A stretch of 64,000 nucleotides of DNA from Plantactinospora sp. KBS50 (GTDB lineage Bacteria > Actinomycetota > Actinomycetes > Mycobacteriales > Micromonosporaceae): contig NZ_CP022961.1 of NCBI RefSeq assembly GCF_002285795.1, forward strand, positions 4,406,001 through 4,470,000, given 5' to 3'. The notes beneath the pieces were generated by a model that saw only the letters and a program-made list of their open reading frames with translations, did no database searches and was not told the origin of the DNA. Position numbers and translations under genes: made by a program. Positions 34,739 through 44,275 of this stretch are shown here, in pieces (positions within the stretch are counted from its first letter, which is position 1; every line of letters begins with the position of its first letter).

Positions 34739-37617
34739 CTGTTGTTCCTTTCGTCCCTCGCGCCGTACGGCGTCAGGGAAATCTCGGTCGTTTCTTCGTC
34801 CTCGGCGCGCCGTACACCGCCGTAGAACCGGGACAGCATGCCTCCGATCGCCTCGGGATCGGGTTCCGGCCGGGGGGTCGGCACCTGCGGACGGGCGGAC
34901 GTGCTGACCGCGGGCAGATGCGCCATCGGCACCCGCAACGGCAGACCCCGTTCGGTCAGCGGCGGCGGCTCGGGTGGCCGCCCGGCGCTCGGCCCGGCGG
35001 AACCGGCCGCGTCGCCGTTCGCCACCGGGCCGCCGTTCGGGACGGCGCCGCCGGGAGCCGCGCCGTTCCCGCCGCCACCCCGGCTCCACCAGGTACTCGT
35101 CTCACCGGCCGACGCCGCGGCCAGCACGTCCTCGGCGCGCGGGGGCACCGGCCGGCGGGTGCCGCGCCCGTCGTCGGCGCTCCCGGCGCCACTCCCGGCG
35201 CCGCCGGAGACACCGGCACCGCCGCCGGACGCACCGGCGCCGCCGCCGGAGACACCGGCGCCGTCGCCGTACGCACGGGGGCCGCCGCCGGAGACACCGG
35301 GGCCGTCGCCGTAGGCGGGAACGGTCGGCGGATACCCGGCGAAGTTCGCCGGTACGACCGTCGAGGCGGGTGCCGGAACGACCGACGATCCGGGCGCCGG
35401 GTCGGCCGCCCGGGGCGGGGGATCCTGCACGGCGGTGCCCGGCACCAGCGCCACCGGAACGCCCCGCACGACCGGCGCCGGCACGGCCTCGCCGCTGTCC
35501 GGGTGACCCGCCATCCGCGCCGTCAGCATCCGCCGGCCCGGTCCACGGTCGAGCTCCGGCCCGCCGTCCTCGGCCAGCAGCGCGGCGGGCAGCCGTACCC
35601 GGGCCGTCGCCCCGCGGTCCGCGGGCCGCAGCCGCACCTCGATGCCCTGCCGGGCCGCCAGGTGGCTGACCACGAACAGGCCCATCCGCTGCGACGCCGC
35701 GACGTCGGCCATCGGCGGCGCGGCCAGCACCGCGTTGGCCTCGGCCAGCCCCGCCCCGGACAGCCCGAGACCCCGGTCGGTGATCTCCACGATGACGCCG
35801 CCCGCGCTGTCCAGCCGGCCGGTCAGCTCGACCGGCGTGTCCGGCGGCGAGAACGAGGTCGCGTTCTCCAGCAGCTCCGCGAGCAGGTGTACCAGGTCGG
35901 CGACCGCGTGACCGAGCACGTACGGCTGGCCGACGACCCGGTGCCGGATGCGCTGGTACTGCTCGACCTCCGCGACCGCCGCCAGCATGACCGCGGTCAG
36001 CGGCACCGGCTGCGACCACCGCCGGGTGGACTCGGAGCCGGCGAGCACCAGCAGGCTGTCGTCGTTGCGTCGCATCCGCGCCGCCAGGTGGTCCAGCCGG
36101 AACAGGTTGTCCAGTTGCTCCGGATCGCTCTCCTCGCGCTCCAGCTCGTCCAGCAGTTCCAGCTGCCGCTCCACCAGCACCTGACTGCGCCGGGCCAGGT
36201 TCACGAACATGGCGTTCACGCTGCGCCGCATCTGCGCCTGCTCGACGGCCAGCGTCACCGCGCTGCGGTGCACCGCCACGAACGCCTCGGCCACCTCACC
36301 GATCTCGTCCAACGAGCGCACCACCGCCGGGGAGACCTCGATCTCGGTCCCGCTGATGTCCAGTCCGCGCAGTCGTTCCAGCGCCTCCGGCAGCTCGATC
36401 TGGGCCACCTGGATCGCCTGGCGGCGCAGCTTGTTCAGCGAGCGGGCCAGCGACCGGCCGATCAGCACCGAGGTGACCACCGCGATGATCAGCACGGCCA
36501 GCACCACGCCGGCCACCAGCAGGGTACGGCGCAGCTGGTCGGCGCTGACCGCGGTCGCCCCGTCGATCGCGTCGCCCAGCACGGCGGACTGCACGCCCTC
36601 CAGCAGGGCCAGTCGCTGGCTGCTGGCCGTCCACCAACGGTCCGGGTTCAGCACCGCCGGCTGCCGGCCGTTGGTGGGGATGGTGGTCTCCTCCAGCCGG
36701 GTCGCCGCCGCGGACTCCGGCCGCCCGGCCGCTTCCTCGTACCGGCCCACCTGCTCGGTGGTGGCGGCGGCCCGGAACTCGGCCAGCGCCGCGAACTGCT
36801 GGGACCGCAGGTCACTCAGCCGCACCAGGTCGTCCGGGCCGTACCGGCCGGCCCGCGCGGCGCCGTAGAGCTGCGCCCGGATCTGCGAACCGATGTCCTG
36901 CACCCGGGCCAGCTGCACGTACCGCAGCACCGAGTCGGTCAGCTCGCTCTGCTCCGCGCCCGGACTGGGCTCGGCGAGCAGCGCGAGCAGCGCGTCCAAC
37001 GCCCGGCCGTAGTTGCCCAGGACCGTGCTCGGGTTGAGCACCCCGGCGCCGACCGCGGTCCGGGTGTCGGGCAGTTGGCGCAGCGCGTCGTCCACGCGTT
37101 GGTAGGACAGCCGCCAGGCGGCGTCCGAGTTTGCCAGCGGCGCGGCGGCGGAGCGCAGCTCGTCGACCGCGGCGTCCACCTCGGCGTAGATGGGTTGCAG
37201 CGCGGCCCGCGCCTGATCCGGGCTGGTCGGTTCGCGGGGCTGCCGCTGCGGGTCGCCGTCCTGCCCGGACGCGTTGGGCCCGTCCTGGTCCGAATTCGCC
37301 AGCCCGGCCAGCTCACCGGCCGTACGGTCGCGTTCCAGGTGCAGCGCGTTGAGCACGTCGGTGATCTGGCGACCGACGCTCACCTGCCCGGCGAACTGGT
37401 CCAGCGCGCTGGCCTGGCCGAACAGCCCGCCGGTCTGGAGGCCGGCCAGCACGAGGAACGCCAACGACGGCACCACCAGGACCGCCACCAGCTTGCTGCG
37501 GATCCGCCAGTCGTGCACCCGCAGCGGCGAGCGCCGCCGGTGCGGAACGACCCGCACATCGAGCCGGCGGCGATGGGTACGCACCTCGTCCGTCCCCCGG
37601 TCCGGCTCAGTACTCAC
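34735..37617 (-). CDS. Nitrate/nitrite-sensing-domain sensor histidine kinase (CvnA-like)
   Basis: About 960 residues. The first transmembrane helix is [18 protein letters not shown], followed by an extracytoplasmic NIT-type all-helical sensor domain (about residues 75-360), a second helix [24 protein letters not shown], then a kinase core. The likely phosphoacceptor is the His of [14 protein letters not shown] and the ATPase motif is [13 protein letters not shown], with [16 protein letters not shown] as G box. The last 300 residues are a disordered Gly/Val/Pro-rich tail with the repeated unit GAGVSGGG. The start is a GTG with AGGAGG close upstream. A roadblock gene follows, but the DUF742 and GTPase genes of a full conservon are absent. 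Confidence 0.88.
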   Translation of the reverse strand: MSTEPDRGTDEVRTHRRRLDVRVVPHRRRSPLRVHDWRIRSKLVAVLVVPSLAFLVLAGLQTGGLFGQASALDQFAGQVSVGRQITDVLNALHLERDRTAGELAGLANSDQDGPNASGQDGDPQRQPREPTSPDQARAALQPIYAEVDAAVDELRSAAAPLANSDAAWRLSYQRVDDALRQLPDTRTAVGAGVLNPSTVLGNYGRALDALLALLAEPSPGAEQSELTDSVLRYVQLARVQDIGSQIRAQLYGAARAGRYGPDDLVRLSDLRSQQFAALAEFRAAATTEQVGRYEEAAGRPESAAATRLEETTIPTNGRQPAVLNPDRWWTASSQRLALLEGVQSAVLGDAIDGATAVSADQLRRTLLVAGVVLAVLIIAVVTSVLIGRSLARSLNKLRRQAIQVAQIELPEALERLRGLDISGTEIEVSPAVVRSLDEIGEVAEAFVAVHRSAVTLAVEQAQMRRSVNAMFVNLARRSQVLVERQLELLDELEREESDPEQLDNLFRLDHLAARMRRNDDSLLVLAGSESTRRWSQPVPLTAVMLAAVAEVEQYQRIRHRVVGQPYVLGHAVADLVHLLAELLENATSFSPPDTPVELTGRLDSAGGVIVEITDRGLGLSGAGLAEANAVLAAPPMADVAASQRMGLFVVSHLAARQGIEVRLRPADRGATARVRLPAALLAEDGGPELDRGPGRRMLTARMAGHPDSGEAVPAPVVRGVPVALVPGTAVQDPPPRAADPAPGSSVVPAPASTVVPANFAGYPPTVPAYGDGPGVSGGGPRAYGDGAGVSGGGAGASGGGAGVSGGAGSGAGSADDGRGTRRPVPPRAEDVLAAASAGETSTWWSRGGGGNGAAPGGAVPNGGPVANGDAAGSAGPSAGRPPEPPPLTERGLPLRVPMAHLPAVSTSARPQVPTPRPEPDPEAIGGMLSRFYGGVRRAEDEETTEISLTPYGARDERNNR

Positions 37618-37734
37618 CACTCCTCCTACCCTGCGGAACGCGGCCCGTCCTGACAGGTGGAGTCCATCCAACCAGGCACGGAACGACTGTCAACGGTCCG
37701 CGACCGCGGTCCGCGCGGCCCAGGAAGGATACTG

Positions 37735-39132
37735 TCAGCTCCCGTCTCCTGTCGCCGCGCCACCCTCCGGCTCATCCGTCCGGCTTACCGGTTCGATACC
37801 GGTCGCTGCGTCAAGTCGGCCGATCGCCACCAACGCCGCACCGGTCGCACCAATCTCCGAGGTGCTGGCCCGCCACACCTCGCGGGGCGACAGGGTCTGC
37901 GCGAACGAGCGCCGCCACCAGGCCGACGCGGTCATCGCGCCGCCGCCGAGCACGACCCGGACCCGCTTCTGCACCGTCGACTCGATGTCGTCGAGGCTCA
38001 CCGCCACCTGCCGGCACAGCGCGCTCATCAGGCCGGCGACGATGTCCACGGCGCCGGAGCTGAAGTCCAGCCCGGCCAGTTGACCCGACCCGGCCGGGGC
38101 CAGCCCGGGCGGACGGTCCCCGCCGAAGCGCGGGTCGGCCCGCACCCCGCCGCCGGGCGAGACGGCCTCCAGCGCCTCGTCGAGATCCTCGCCCGTGGGC
38201 AGTCGCAACACCCGGTCGGCCCAGGCGAACAGGTTGCCGCCGCCGGAGAACGCGGCTCCGGTCACGATGTGTCCGTGGTCGACCCGGTAGCGCCAGAGCG
38301 AGGGCGGCAGCGGCGGCAGCGGCTCGCCCGCGGGCGCCGGCTGCACCAGCCGGACGGCCGCCGAGGTGCCGACGGTGACCGCGGCCCAGTCCGGATCCAC
38401 GGCCCGGCAGCCCACGTTGGAGGCGGCGCCGTCGCCGACCGGCGGCGCCCACGGCGCGTCCCGCAGCGCCGGCCACCGCCGCGCGTGCTCCGGCCGCAGC
38501 CGCCCCCGCCAGCCGTGCGGCGCCAGCTCCGGCAGCTCGCCGGCCCGCACCTGGGCCAGCTCGCACGCCTCCCCGTCCCAACCCATCGACCGCAGGTCCA
38601 GCAGCCCGGTCGCGGACGCCTGGGAGACGGACATCGGCGCGCAGTCCAGCAACATGCCGAGGATGTACTCCGCCAGGCCGCCGAACCGGACCCCCGGACA
38701 GTCCACCCGCTCCCGCAGCCAGGGCAGCCGCACGTTCCAGTAGAACCGGTGCCACCAGGTCCCGGTCCGGTGGTGGAAGGCGGTCGGGTCGCTCGGCACG
38801 GGCGCGCCGGGCAGCGGCTCCGGTCGGGTGTCCAGCCAGGTCAGCACCGGACCCAGCGGTTCACCCGCCGGGTTCAGCGGCACCACCGAGTGCCACTGGG
38901 CGGCGGTGGTCACCAGCTCGACGTCCTCCAGCCAACCCGCCGCCGCCAGCTCGTCCAGGCACTCCAGCAGGGCCGACAGGAACTCCGGGCCGTCGATGGT
39001 GGCCGTGCCGTCGGCGCCCAGGGCGAGGCGGACCGGCCGGCGGGCCAGGGCGCCGGGCAGCGGCACGGCGTCCGCGTCAAGCACCAGGCCACGCACCGAC
39101 GAGGTGCCCAGGTCGAGAGACAAAATGGTCAT
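37735..39132 (-). CDS. FGGY-family carbohydrate kinase
   Basis: A 465-residue sugar kinase of the xylulokinase/gluconokinase/glycerol-kinase superfamily. The N-terminal phosphate loop is ILSLDLGTSSVRGLVLDAD, the mid segments AWHS-type QWHSVVPLN and TWLDTRP, and the C-terminal adenosine motif LGGGAMTASAWWRRSFAQ with the Gly-rich ATGAALVAIG. Substrate is not determinable from sequence; gluconate or a pentulose are the usual options. It is divergent from the anthranilate synthase gene, with the trp leader in the gap. Confidence 0.88.
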   Translation of the reverse strand: MTILSLDLGTSSVRGLVLDADAVPLPGALARRPVRLALGADGTATIDGPEFLSALLECLDELAAAGWLEDVELVTTAAQWHSVVPLNPAGEPLGPVLTWLDTRPEPLPGAPVPSDPTAFHHRTGTWWHRFYWNVRLPWLRERVDCPGVRFGGLAEYILGMLLDCAPMSVSQASATGLLDLRSMGWDGEACELAQVRAGELPELAPHGWRGRLRPEHARRWPALRDAPWAPPVGDGAASNVGCRAVDPDWAAVTVGTSAAVRLVQPAPAGEPLPPLPPSLWRYRVDHGHIVTGAAFSGGGNLFAWADRVLRLPTGEDLDEALEAVSPGGGVRADPRFGGDRPPGLAPAGSGQLAGLDFSSGAVDIVAGLMSALCRQVAVSLDDIESTVQKRVRVVLGGGAMTASAWWRRSFAQTLSPREVWRASTSEIGATGAALVAIGRLDAATGIEPVSRTDEPEGGAATGDGS

Positions 39133-39235
39133 CCCGGCACACCGTACCCGGCAGGACGGTCGCGTACGTCCCGTCTCCGGAGCCGGATCACGCCGGGGGT
39201 CACACCGGACGCCCCGGTCGGCGTATTGTCGCGGC

Positions 39236-39295
39236 ATGTCCGCGCGCCTGTCCCTCTGGTGGCCCACCCGACCGGTGGCCCCCGACAGCGCGTAA
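39236..39295 (+). CDS. Trp leader peptide with tandem Trp codons
   Basis: A 19-codon ORF reading M-S-A-R-L-S-L-W-W-P-T-R-P-V-A-P-D-S-A, ending TAA. Two adjacent TGG codons and a following terminator-like hairpin are the classical layout of ribosome-mediated transcription attenuation by tryptophan. It lies 89 bp before the anthranilate synthase gene on the same strand. The leader itself has no function other than regulation. Confidence 0.75.
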   Translation: MSARLSLWWPTRPVAPDSA

Positions 39296-39303
39296 TCCGC
39301 CCA

Positions 39304-39328
39304 GCTGGCCGCCTTCCCGGTGGCCAGC
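39304..39328 (+). terminator. Attenuator hairpin of the anthranilate synthase leader
   Basis: GCTGGCCGCC pairs with GGTGGCCAGC (one G-U) around the loop TTCCC, followed by CCCGTTTCCC. The TGGTGGCC of the Trp codons can pair with GGCCACCA near 39349-39356, and a GGTGGCC at 39274-39280 can pair with GGCCGCC in the terminator stem. These give the alternative structures expected of an attenuator. Confidence 0.65.
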
Positions 39329-39384
39329 CCCGTTTCCCGCGTACGGCGGCCACCACAGCCGGCCGACGAGTCCGAGGAAACGTC

Positions 39385-41456
39385 ATGCACCTGAGTGAAC
39401 TGCCGGCGCTGGTCGCCGCCGGCGTCGACCCCGGTCCCTTCGCGCTGCTGCACCGCGCCGAGGAACCGGACCTGGAAATCATCACCGGTCCGGTCCGTAC
39501 CGTGGGCCGGCTCGCCGACCTGCCGGCGGACGGCCCGGAACCGGCGGACGGCCCGGCACCGGCGCCCGGTCCGCGCACCCTGGCCGTCGTGCCGTACCGG
39601 CAGATCGCCGAACGCGGCTTCGCGCACATCGACGACGGCGTGCCGATGGAGGCGCTGACGGTCACCGGGTACGCCCGGATGCCGCTGTCCGAGGCGGTCG
39701 CCGCGCTGCCGGACACGCCCGTGCTCGCCCGCGACGGCCGATTCGACATTCCGGACGAGGCGTACGCGGAGATCGTCCGCGAGGTGCTCGCCGAGGAGAT
39801 CGGCCGGGGCGAGGGGGCGAACTTCGTCGTGCACCGGGTCTTCGAGGCCACCCTCGACCAGCCGCCGCTGCTCGCCGCGCTCGCCGCGCTGCGCCGGCTG
39901 CTGGTGGACGAGCGGGGCGCCTACTGGACGCACCTGGTCTACACCGGGTCCCGCATCCTGGTCGGGGCCAGCCCGGAACGGCACGTCAGCGTCGCCGACG
40001 GGCTGGTGCTGATGAACCCGATCAGCGGCACCTTCCGGCACCGCGGTGTCGGGGTCGACGAGGCCGCCCTGCTGCGCTTCCTCGCCGACGACAAGGAGAT
40101 CGACGAGCTGGACATGGTGCTCGACGAGGAACTGAAGATGATGGCCGCGGTGGCCGACCGCGGTGGCCAGGTCGTCGGGCCGTACCTGAAGGAGATGTCC
40201 CGGCTGGCGCACACCGAGTACCTGCTGGCCGGGCACGGCCGGTTGGACGTCCGGGAGGTGCTGCGGCGCACCATGTTCGCCCCCACCCTGACCGGCAGCC
40301 CGATCGAGAACGCCTGCCGGGTGATCGCCCGGCGGGAGCCGCACGGCCGGCGGTACTACGGGGCGTGCTGGCGCTGCTGGGCCGGGACGGGGCCGGCCGG
40401 CAGACCCTGGACGCCCCGATCCTGATCCGCACCGCCGAGATCGGGCCGGACGGCTCGCTGCGGGTTCCGGTGGGCGCCACCCTGGTCCGGCACTCCACCC
40501 CGGAAGGCGAGGTGGACGAGACGCACGTCAAGGCCGCCGGGATTCTCTCGGCGCTCGGCCTGGCCAGCGGGGGTGCGCCGGGCACCGTACCGGCGTCCGC
40601 GCCCGGCGGCGCCGTACCGGAACCGGCCGGCGCCCAGCCCGGCGGCGCCGAACCGGGCGGCGCCGAACCCGGCGGCGCCGAACCCGGCGGGACCGCCGGG
40701 GAGCCCAGGCCGGCGGCGCCGCGCCTGGCCGAGCTGCCGGCGGTACGGGCGGCGCTGGCCGCCCGGGCGGAACGGCTGGCCCGGTTCTGGCGGGAACAGC
40801 GCGACCCGGACCGGCCGGCGGTGCCGGCGCTGGCCGACCGGACGGCGCTGATCGTCGACGGCGAGGACACCTTCACGGCGATGCTCGCGCACCAGCTCCG
40901 CTCGCTCGGCCTGCGGGTGCGGGTCGAGCCGTGGCACGCCGTGCCGGCGGACGTGCCCGGCGCGGACCTGGTGGTGCTCGGACCCGGCCCGGGCGACCCG
41001 ACCAGCACCGGGGACGACAAGATGGTCGCGCTGCGCCGGGTCGCGCGCGGGCTGCTGGCCGCCGGCCGGCCCACCCTGGCGGTGTGCCTGGGTCACCAGT
41101 TGCTCTGCGGGCTGCTCGGGTTGCCGCTGCACCGGCGGGACACCGCGTACCAGGGCCTGCAACGGGTGGTCGAGCTGTTCGGGGTGCGCCGCCGGGTCGG
41201 CTTCTACTCGACCTACACGGCGTTGGCCGGCACCGACCGGCTGGACACGCCGTACGGTTCGGTCGCGGTCGCCCGGGAGGAGAGCGACGGTGCCGTCCAC
41301 GCGATCCGCGGGCCGGGTTTCGCCGGTGTGCAGTTCCATCCGGAGTCGGTGCTCAGCGCGGACGGGCTGGCCGTGCTCACCGACCTCGTCAGCGAACTGC
41401 TCCCCGCGCCGGTACCGGTGGCCGATCCGGTGATTAGCCGGCGCGCGGGCGGGTAG
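39385..41456 (+). CDS. Anthranilate synthase, fused TrpE-TrpG/PhzE type (frameshifted in this sequence)
   Basis: A fused chorismate-to-anthranilate (or aminodeoxyisochorismate) enzyme of about 690 residues. The chorismate-binding half carries NPISGTFRHRG, DELDMVLDEELKMMA, VVGPYLKEMSRLAHTEY and LTGSPIENACRVI, very like PhzE. A Gly/Glu/Pro linker follows, then a class I glutamine amidotransferase with AVCLGHQLLCG (Cys) and GVQFHPES (His, Glu). The frame breaks after RRYYG near 40360: a run of four G instead of five. One added G gives GRRYYGGVLALLGRDG. The Trp-Trp leader suggests a role linked to tryptophan rather than phenazines; no phz genes are nearby. GAGGAAA precedes the ATG. Confidence 0.88.
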
Positions 41457-41467
41457 CGGACAGAACG

Positions 41468-41511
41468 CCGGTGGTCCGGGTGGGTTTGAGAGCCCCCACC
41501 CGGACCACCGG
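41468..41511 (+). terminator. Strong hairpin terminator
   Basis: A perfect 17-bp stem CCGGTGGTCCGGGTGGG / CCCACCCGGACCACCGG with a ten-base loop, 11 bases after the anthranilate synthase stop. The rest of the 251-bp gap holds short GC repeats (CGATCCGGTCC and GGCCCGCC units) and nothing else recognisable. Confidence 0.85.
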
Positions 41512-41707
41512 TTCCGCCTCCCCGTCGGCCGCCCGCGCTCGCGCGCCGGTCCGGCCCGCCGTTCCTCCCGATCTGTGTCCGGTCCCGATCCGGTCCCGAT
41601 CCGGTCCCGCCGGCCGGCCCGGCCGCGCCGTACCCGTCGAGCCGGGGTCCGGCCCGCCGGCCCGCCGGCCCGCCGGCCCGCCGGTCGGCTCAGCCCTTTC
41701 GGACGGC

Positions 41708-42328
41708 TCAGCCGGCCGCCCGGCCGCGGCGCAGGACCTCGGCGACCTGTACGGCCCGCCGCGCGGTCAGCGCGGTCGCACCGAGCGCCACCGAGTCGGG
41801 CGCCGTCTCGCCGTTGTTGCTGGTGTGCGAGCCGCCGTACGGGTTGCCCGCGACGAACTGGCTGGGGTCGGTGTAACCGGGCGTCACCACGATCCCGCCC
41901 CAGTGATAGAACACGTTGAACATCGACAGCAGGGTGGCCTCCTGGCCGCCGTGCGCCGTGGCGGTGGAGCAGAATCCGGCGTACACCTTGTCGGCCAGCA
42001 GTCCCTGCGACCAGAGCGGCCCGCTGGTGTCGATGAACTGCTTCAGCTGGGCGGCCATCACGCCGTACCGGGTGGGCGTACCGAAGATCACCACGTCGGC
42101 CCAGGAGAGGTCGTCGAGTTCCACCTCCGGCACGTCCTGGGTCTCCAGGCGGTGCGCCTGCCAGCCCGAGTTCGACCGGATCGCCTCCTCCGGCGCCAGC
42201 TCGCGCACCTTGCGCAGACGTACCTCGGCGCCGGCCTCCTCGGCGGCCTGGGCTGCCTCCACGGCCATCTGGTAGGTGATGCCGGTGGCGCTGTAGTACA
42301 CCACCGCGACCTTGGTGCGGCCCTGCAT
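41708..42328 (-). CDS. wrbA: NAD(P)H:quinone oxidoreductase, WrbA type
   Basis: A 206-residue flavodoxin-like FMN enzyme that reduces quinones by two electrons, limiting redox cycling. Seen motifs are VAVVYYSATGITYQMA (FMN phosphate loop), VIFGTPTRYGVMAAQLKQFID (WrbA signature), STATAHGGQEATLLSMF and TPGYTDPSQF. AGGGGGAGG precedes the ATG. It is a single gene between terminator repeats and a divergent methyltransferase. Confidence 0.95.
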   Translation of the reverse strand: MQGRTKVAVVYYSATGITYQMAVEAAQAAEEAGAEVRLRKVRELAPEEAIRSNSGWQAHRLETQDVPEVELDDLSWADVVIFGTPTRYGVMAAQLKQFIDTSGPLWSQGLLADKVYAGFCSTATAHGGQEATLLSMFNVFYHWGGIVVTPGYTDPSQFVAGNPYGGSHTSNNGETAPDSVALGATALTARRAVQVAEVLRRGRAAG

Positions 42329-42545
42329 GGGCCTCCCCCTTCCGTCGGACCGATGCCGGCGCGGAGGGCTACCCGCCGCCGGATCCGGCAAACCTCGCGG
42401 AAGGGGACCGCAAATCGGATCGACGGTCGGGTGCCGGGCCGATAGCGTGACCCGCACGTCTGAGTCGGAGGTGGTTCTGTGCCCGTCGTCCCCGCGTCTC
42501 TCGGCCTGCCCATCATCCGAACTTCCGACGTGAGGACACCCAGAC

Positions 42546-43310
42546 GTGGATCTCCCCCGTACCTTCACCATCCGCGAGCGTGACCACCGCATCCACAACC
42601 CGATCGACGAGGTCAAGCTCGCCACCCTCGGCCGAGCGCTCCGGCTCCGCCCGGGGATGACCCTGCTCGACCTGGCCTGCGGCACCGGCGAGCTGCTCTG
42701 CACCTGGAGCCGGGAACACGGCATCCGCGGCACCGGCGTGGACATCAGCACGGTCTTCGTCGCGGCGGCCCGGGACCGCGCCGCCGAACTCGGCGTCACC
42801 GACCGGGTCGCCTTCGAGCACGGCGACGCCGCCGGGTACGTCGTGGCGCCGCCGGTCGACGTGGCGGCCTGCATCGGTGCCACCTGGATCGGCGGCGGCG
42901 TGGCCGGCACCATCGAACTGCTGGCGGCCAGCCTGCGGCCGGGCGGGCTGCTGCTGGTCGGCGAACCGTTCTGGCGGCTGGACCCGCCGGACCGCACGAC
43001 CGTCGAGGGCTGCCACGTCGGCAGCCGGGACGAGTTCCGTGACCTGCCCGGCCTGGTCGAACTCTTCGGCGAGGTGGGCTGGGACCTGGTCGAGATGGTG
43101 CTGGCCGACGAGGACAGCTGGGACCGGTACGCCGCCGCCCAGTGGCTCACCGTACGGCGGTGGCTGGACGCCAACCCGGACGACGAGCTGGCCGACCATT
43201 TCCGTGCGGAGCTGGCCACCGCGCCGCTGCGGTACGTCCGCTACCAGCGGCGTTACCTGGGTTGGGGCGTGTTCGCGCTGATGCGCCGCCAGGACCGGGC
43301 GGATATGTAG
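42546..43310 (+). CDS. Class I SAM-dependent methyltransferase
   Basis: 254 residues. The SAM motif is LLDLACGTGELLC near residue 40, then GTGVDISTVFVAAA and FEHGDAAGYV. The N-terminus FTIRERDHRIHNPIDEVKLATLG is characteristic of a methyltransferase subgroup acting on small molecules. GTG start at 42546; its binding site is weak. Substrate unknown. It may be co-transcribed with the downstream SDR gene (144-bp gap). Confidence 0.85.
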   Translation: MDLPRTFTIRERDHRIHNPIDEVKLATLGRALRLRPGMTLLDLACGTGELLCTWSREHGIRGTGVDISTVFVAAARDRAAELGVTDRVAFEHGDAAGYVVAPPVDVAACIGATWIGGGVAGTIELLAASLRPGGLLLVGEPFWRLDPPDRTTVEGCHVGSRDEFRDLPGLVELFGEVGWDLVEMVLADEDSWDRYAAAQWLTVRRWLDANPDDELADHFRAELATAPLRYVRYQRRYLGWGVFALMRRQDRADM

Positions 43311-43454
43311 TGGAACGGGGATTCCGGTACCCGTCCCGGCGGGTACCAGAGTCCCGGATCGCCGTCGGGCGGCGGTCGTCGTCGGGCGGCGGCAGGTCGG
43401 GCACCTCGGGCGGCACGGATCCGCCCGAGGTGCCGGCACGGTGGAGGGAGCGGC

Positions 43455-44237
43455 ATGCATCGGTGGTACGTGGTGACGGGCGGCGGCCGGGGTGTCGGCC
43501 AGGGAATCGCGCAGCGGCTCCTGGACGACGGACACGGGGTGGTCACGATCGAGTTCGACCCGGCCGCGGCGGCCTGGACGGCGCACCATCCGGCCGCCGA
43601 CCGGCTGAAGACGGTCGTCGGAGACGCCGCCGACGAGCGGGTCACCGACCGGGCCGCCGACATGGTGCCGGCGGGCGCCCGACTCGCGGGCTGGGTGAAC
43701 AACGCCGCGGTCTTCCAGGACGCCTCACTGCACACCGCCACCAGCGCCGAGATCTCGGCGCTGGTGGCCCGCAACCTCGACCCGGTGATCAACGGCTGCG
43801 CCACCGCGGTCCGCCGGTTCCTGGCCGCCGACACCGGCGGCGCGATCGTCAACGTCTCGTCGCACCAGGCCCAGCGGCCCGTGCCCGGCTGCCTGCCGTA
43901 CGTCACCGCGAAGGCCGCGATCGAGGGGCTGACCCGGGCGGTCGCCGTCGAGTACGGCAGCCGGGGCATCCGGGCCAACGCCGTGGCGCTCGGTTCGATC
44001 GGCACCGAGCGCTACACCGCGTACCTGGCCGGGTTGGACCGCTGCGAGGCGGACCGGGTCAGCGCGGAGATGGCCGCGCTGCACCCGGTCGGCCGGGTGG
44101 GCCGGCCGGACGAGGTGGCCGCCACCGTCACCTACCTGCTGTCCGACTCCGCGAGCTTCATCACCGGGGCGACCGTCCCGGTCGACGGCGGTCGCTCGGT
44201 GCTGGCCCGCGACCCGGAGGCGCACGAGCCGGCGTGA
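43455..44237 (+). CDS. SDR family oxidoreductase
   Basis: A 260-residue short-chain dehydrogenase/reductase. The cofactor motif VTGGGRGVGQGIA is at residue 7, the NNAAVF motif is followed by catalytic Ser in NVSSHQ and the Y-x-x-x-K in PYVTAKAAIEGL, and the C-terminal part reads LSDSASFITGATVPVDGG. GGAGGGAGCGGC precedes the ATG. An ordinary NAD(P)-dependent alcohol/ketone oxidoreductase; substrate unknown. Confidence 0.93.
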   Translation: MHRWYVVTGGGRGVGQGIAQRLLDDGHGVVTIEFDPAAAAWTAHHPAADRLKTVVGDAADERVTDRAADMVPAGARLAGWVNNAAVFQDASLHTATSAEISALVARNLDPVINGCATAVRRFLAADTGGAIVNVSSHQAQRPVPGCLPYVTAKAAIEGLTRAVAVEYGSRGIRANAVALGSIGTERYTAYLAGLDRCEADRVSAEMAALHPVGRVGRPDEVAATVTYLLSDSASFITGATVPVDGGRSVLARDPEAHEPA

Positions 44238-44275
44238 GCCGGCGGAATGTCGGTCCCCGCTCCTACGATGCGGCG

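Noticed and set aside
34732-37653. Plus-strand open frame of 973 codons opposite the sensor kinase
   Set aside because: Composition is Arg/His/Gln-rich and lacks motifs, while the other strand shows HAMP and ATPase motifs.
39385-41456. Phenazine biosynthesis cluster
   Set aside because: Only a PhzE-like enzyme is present; no other phz genes occur nearby and the Trp-Trp leader points to tryptophan-responsive regulation.
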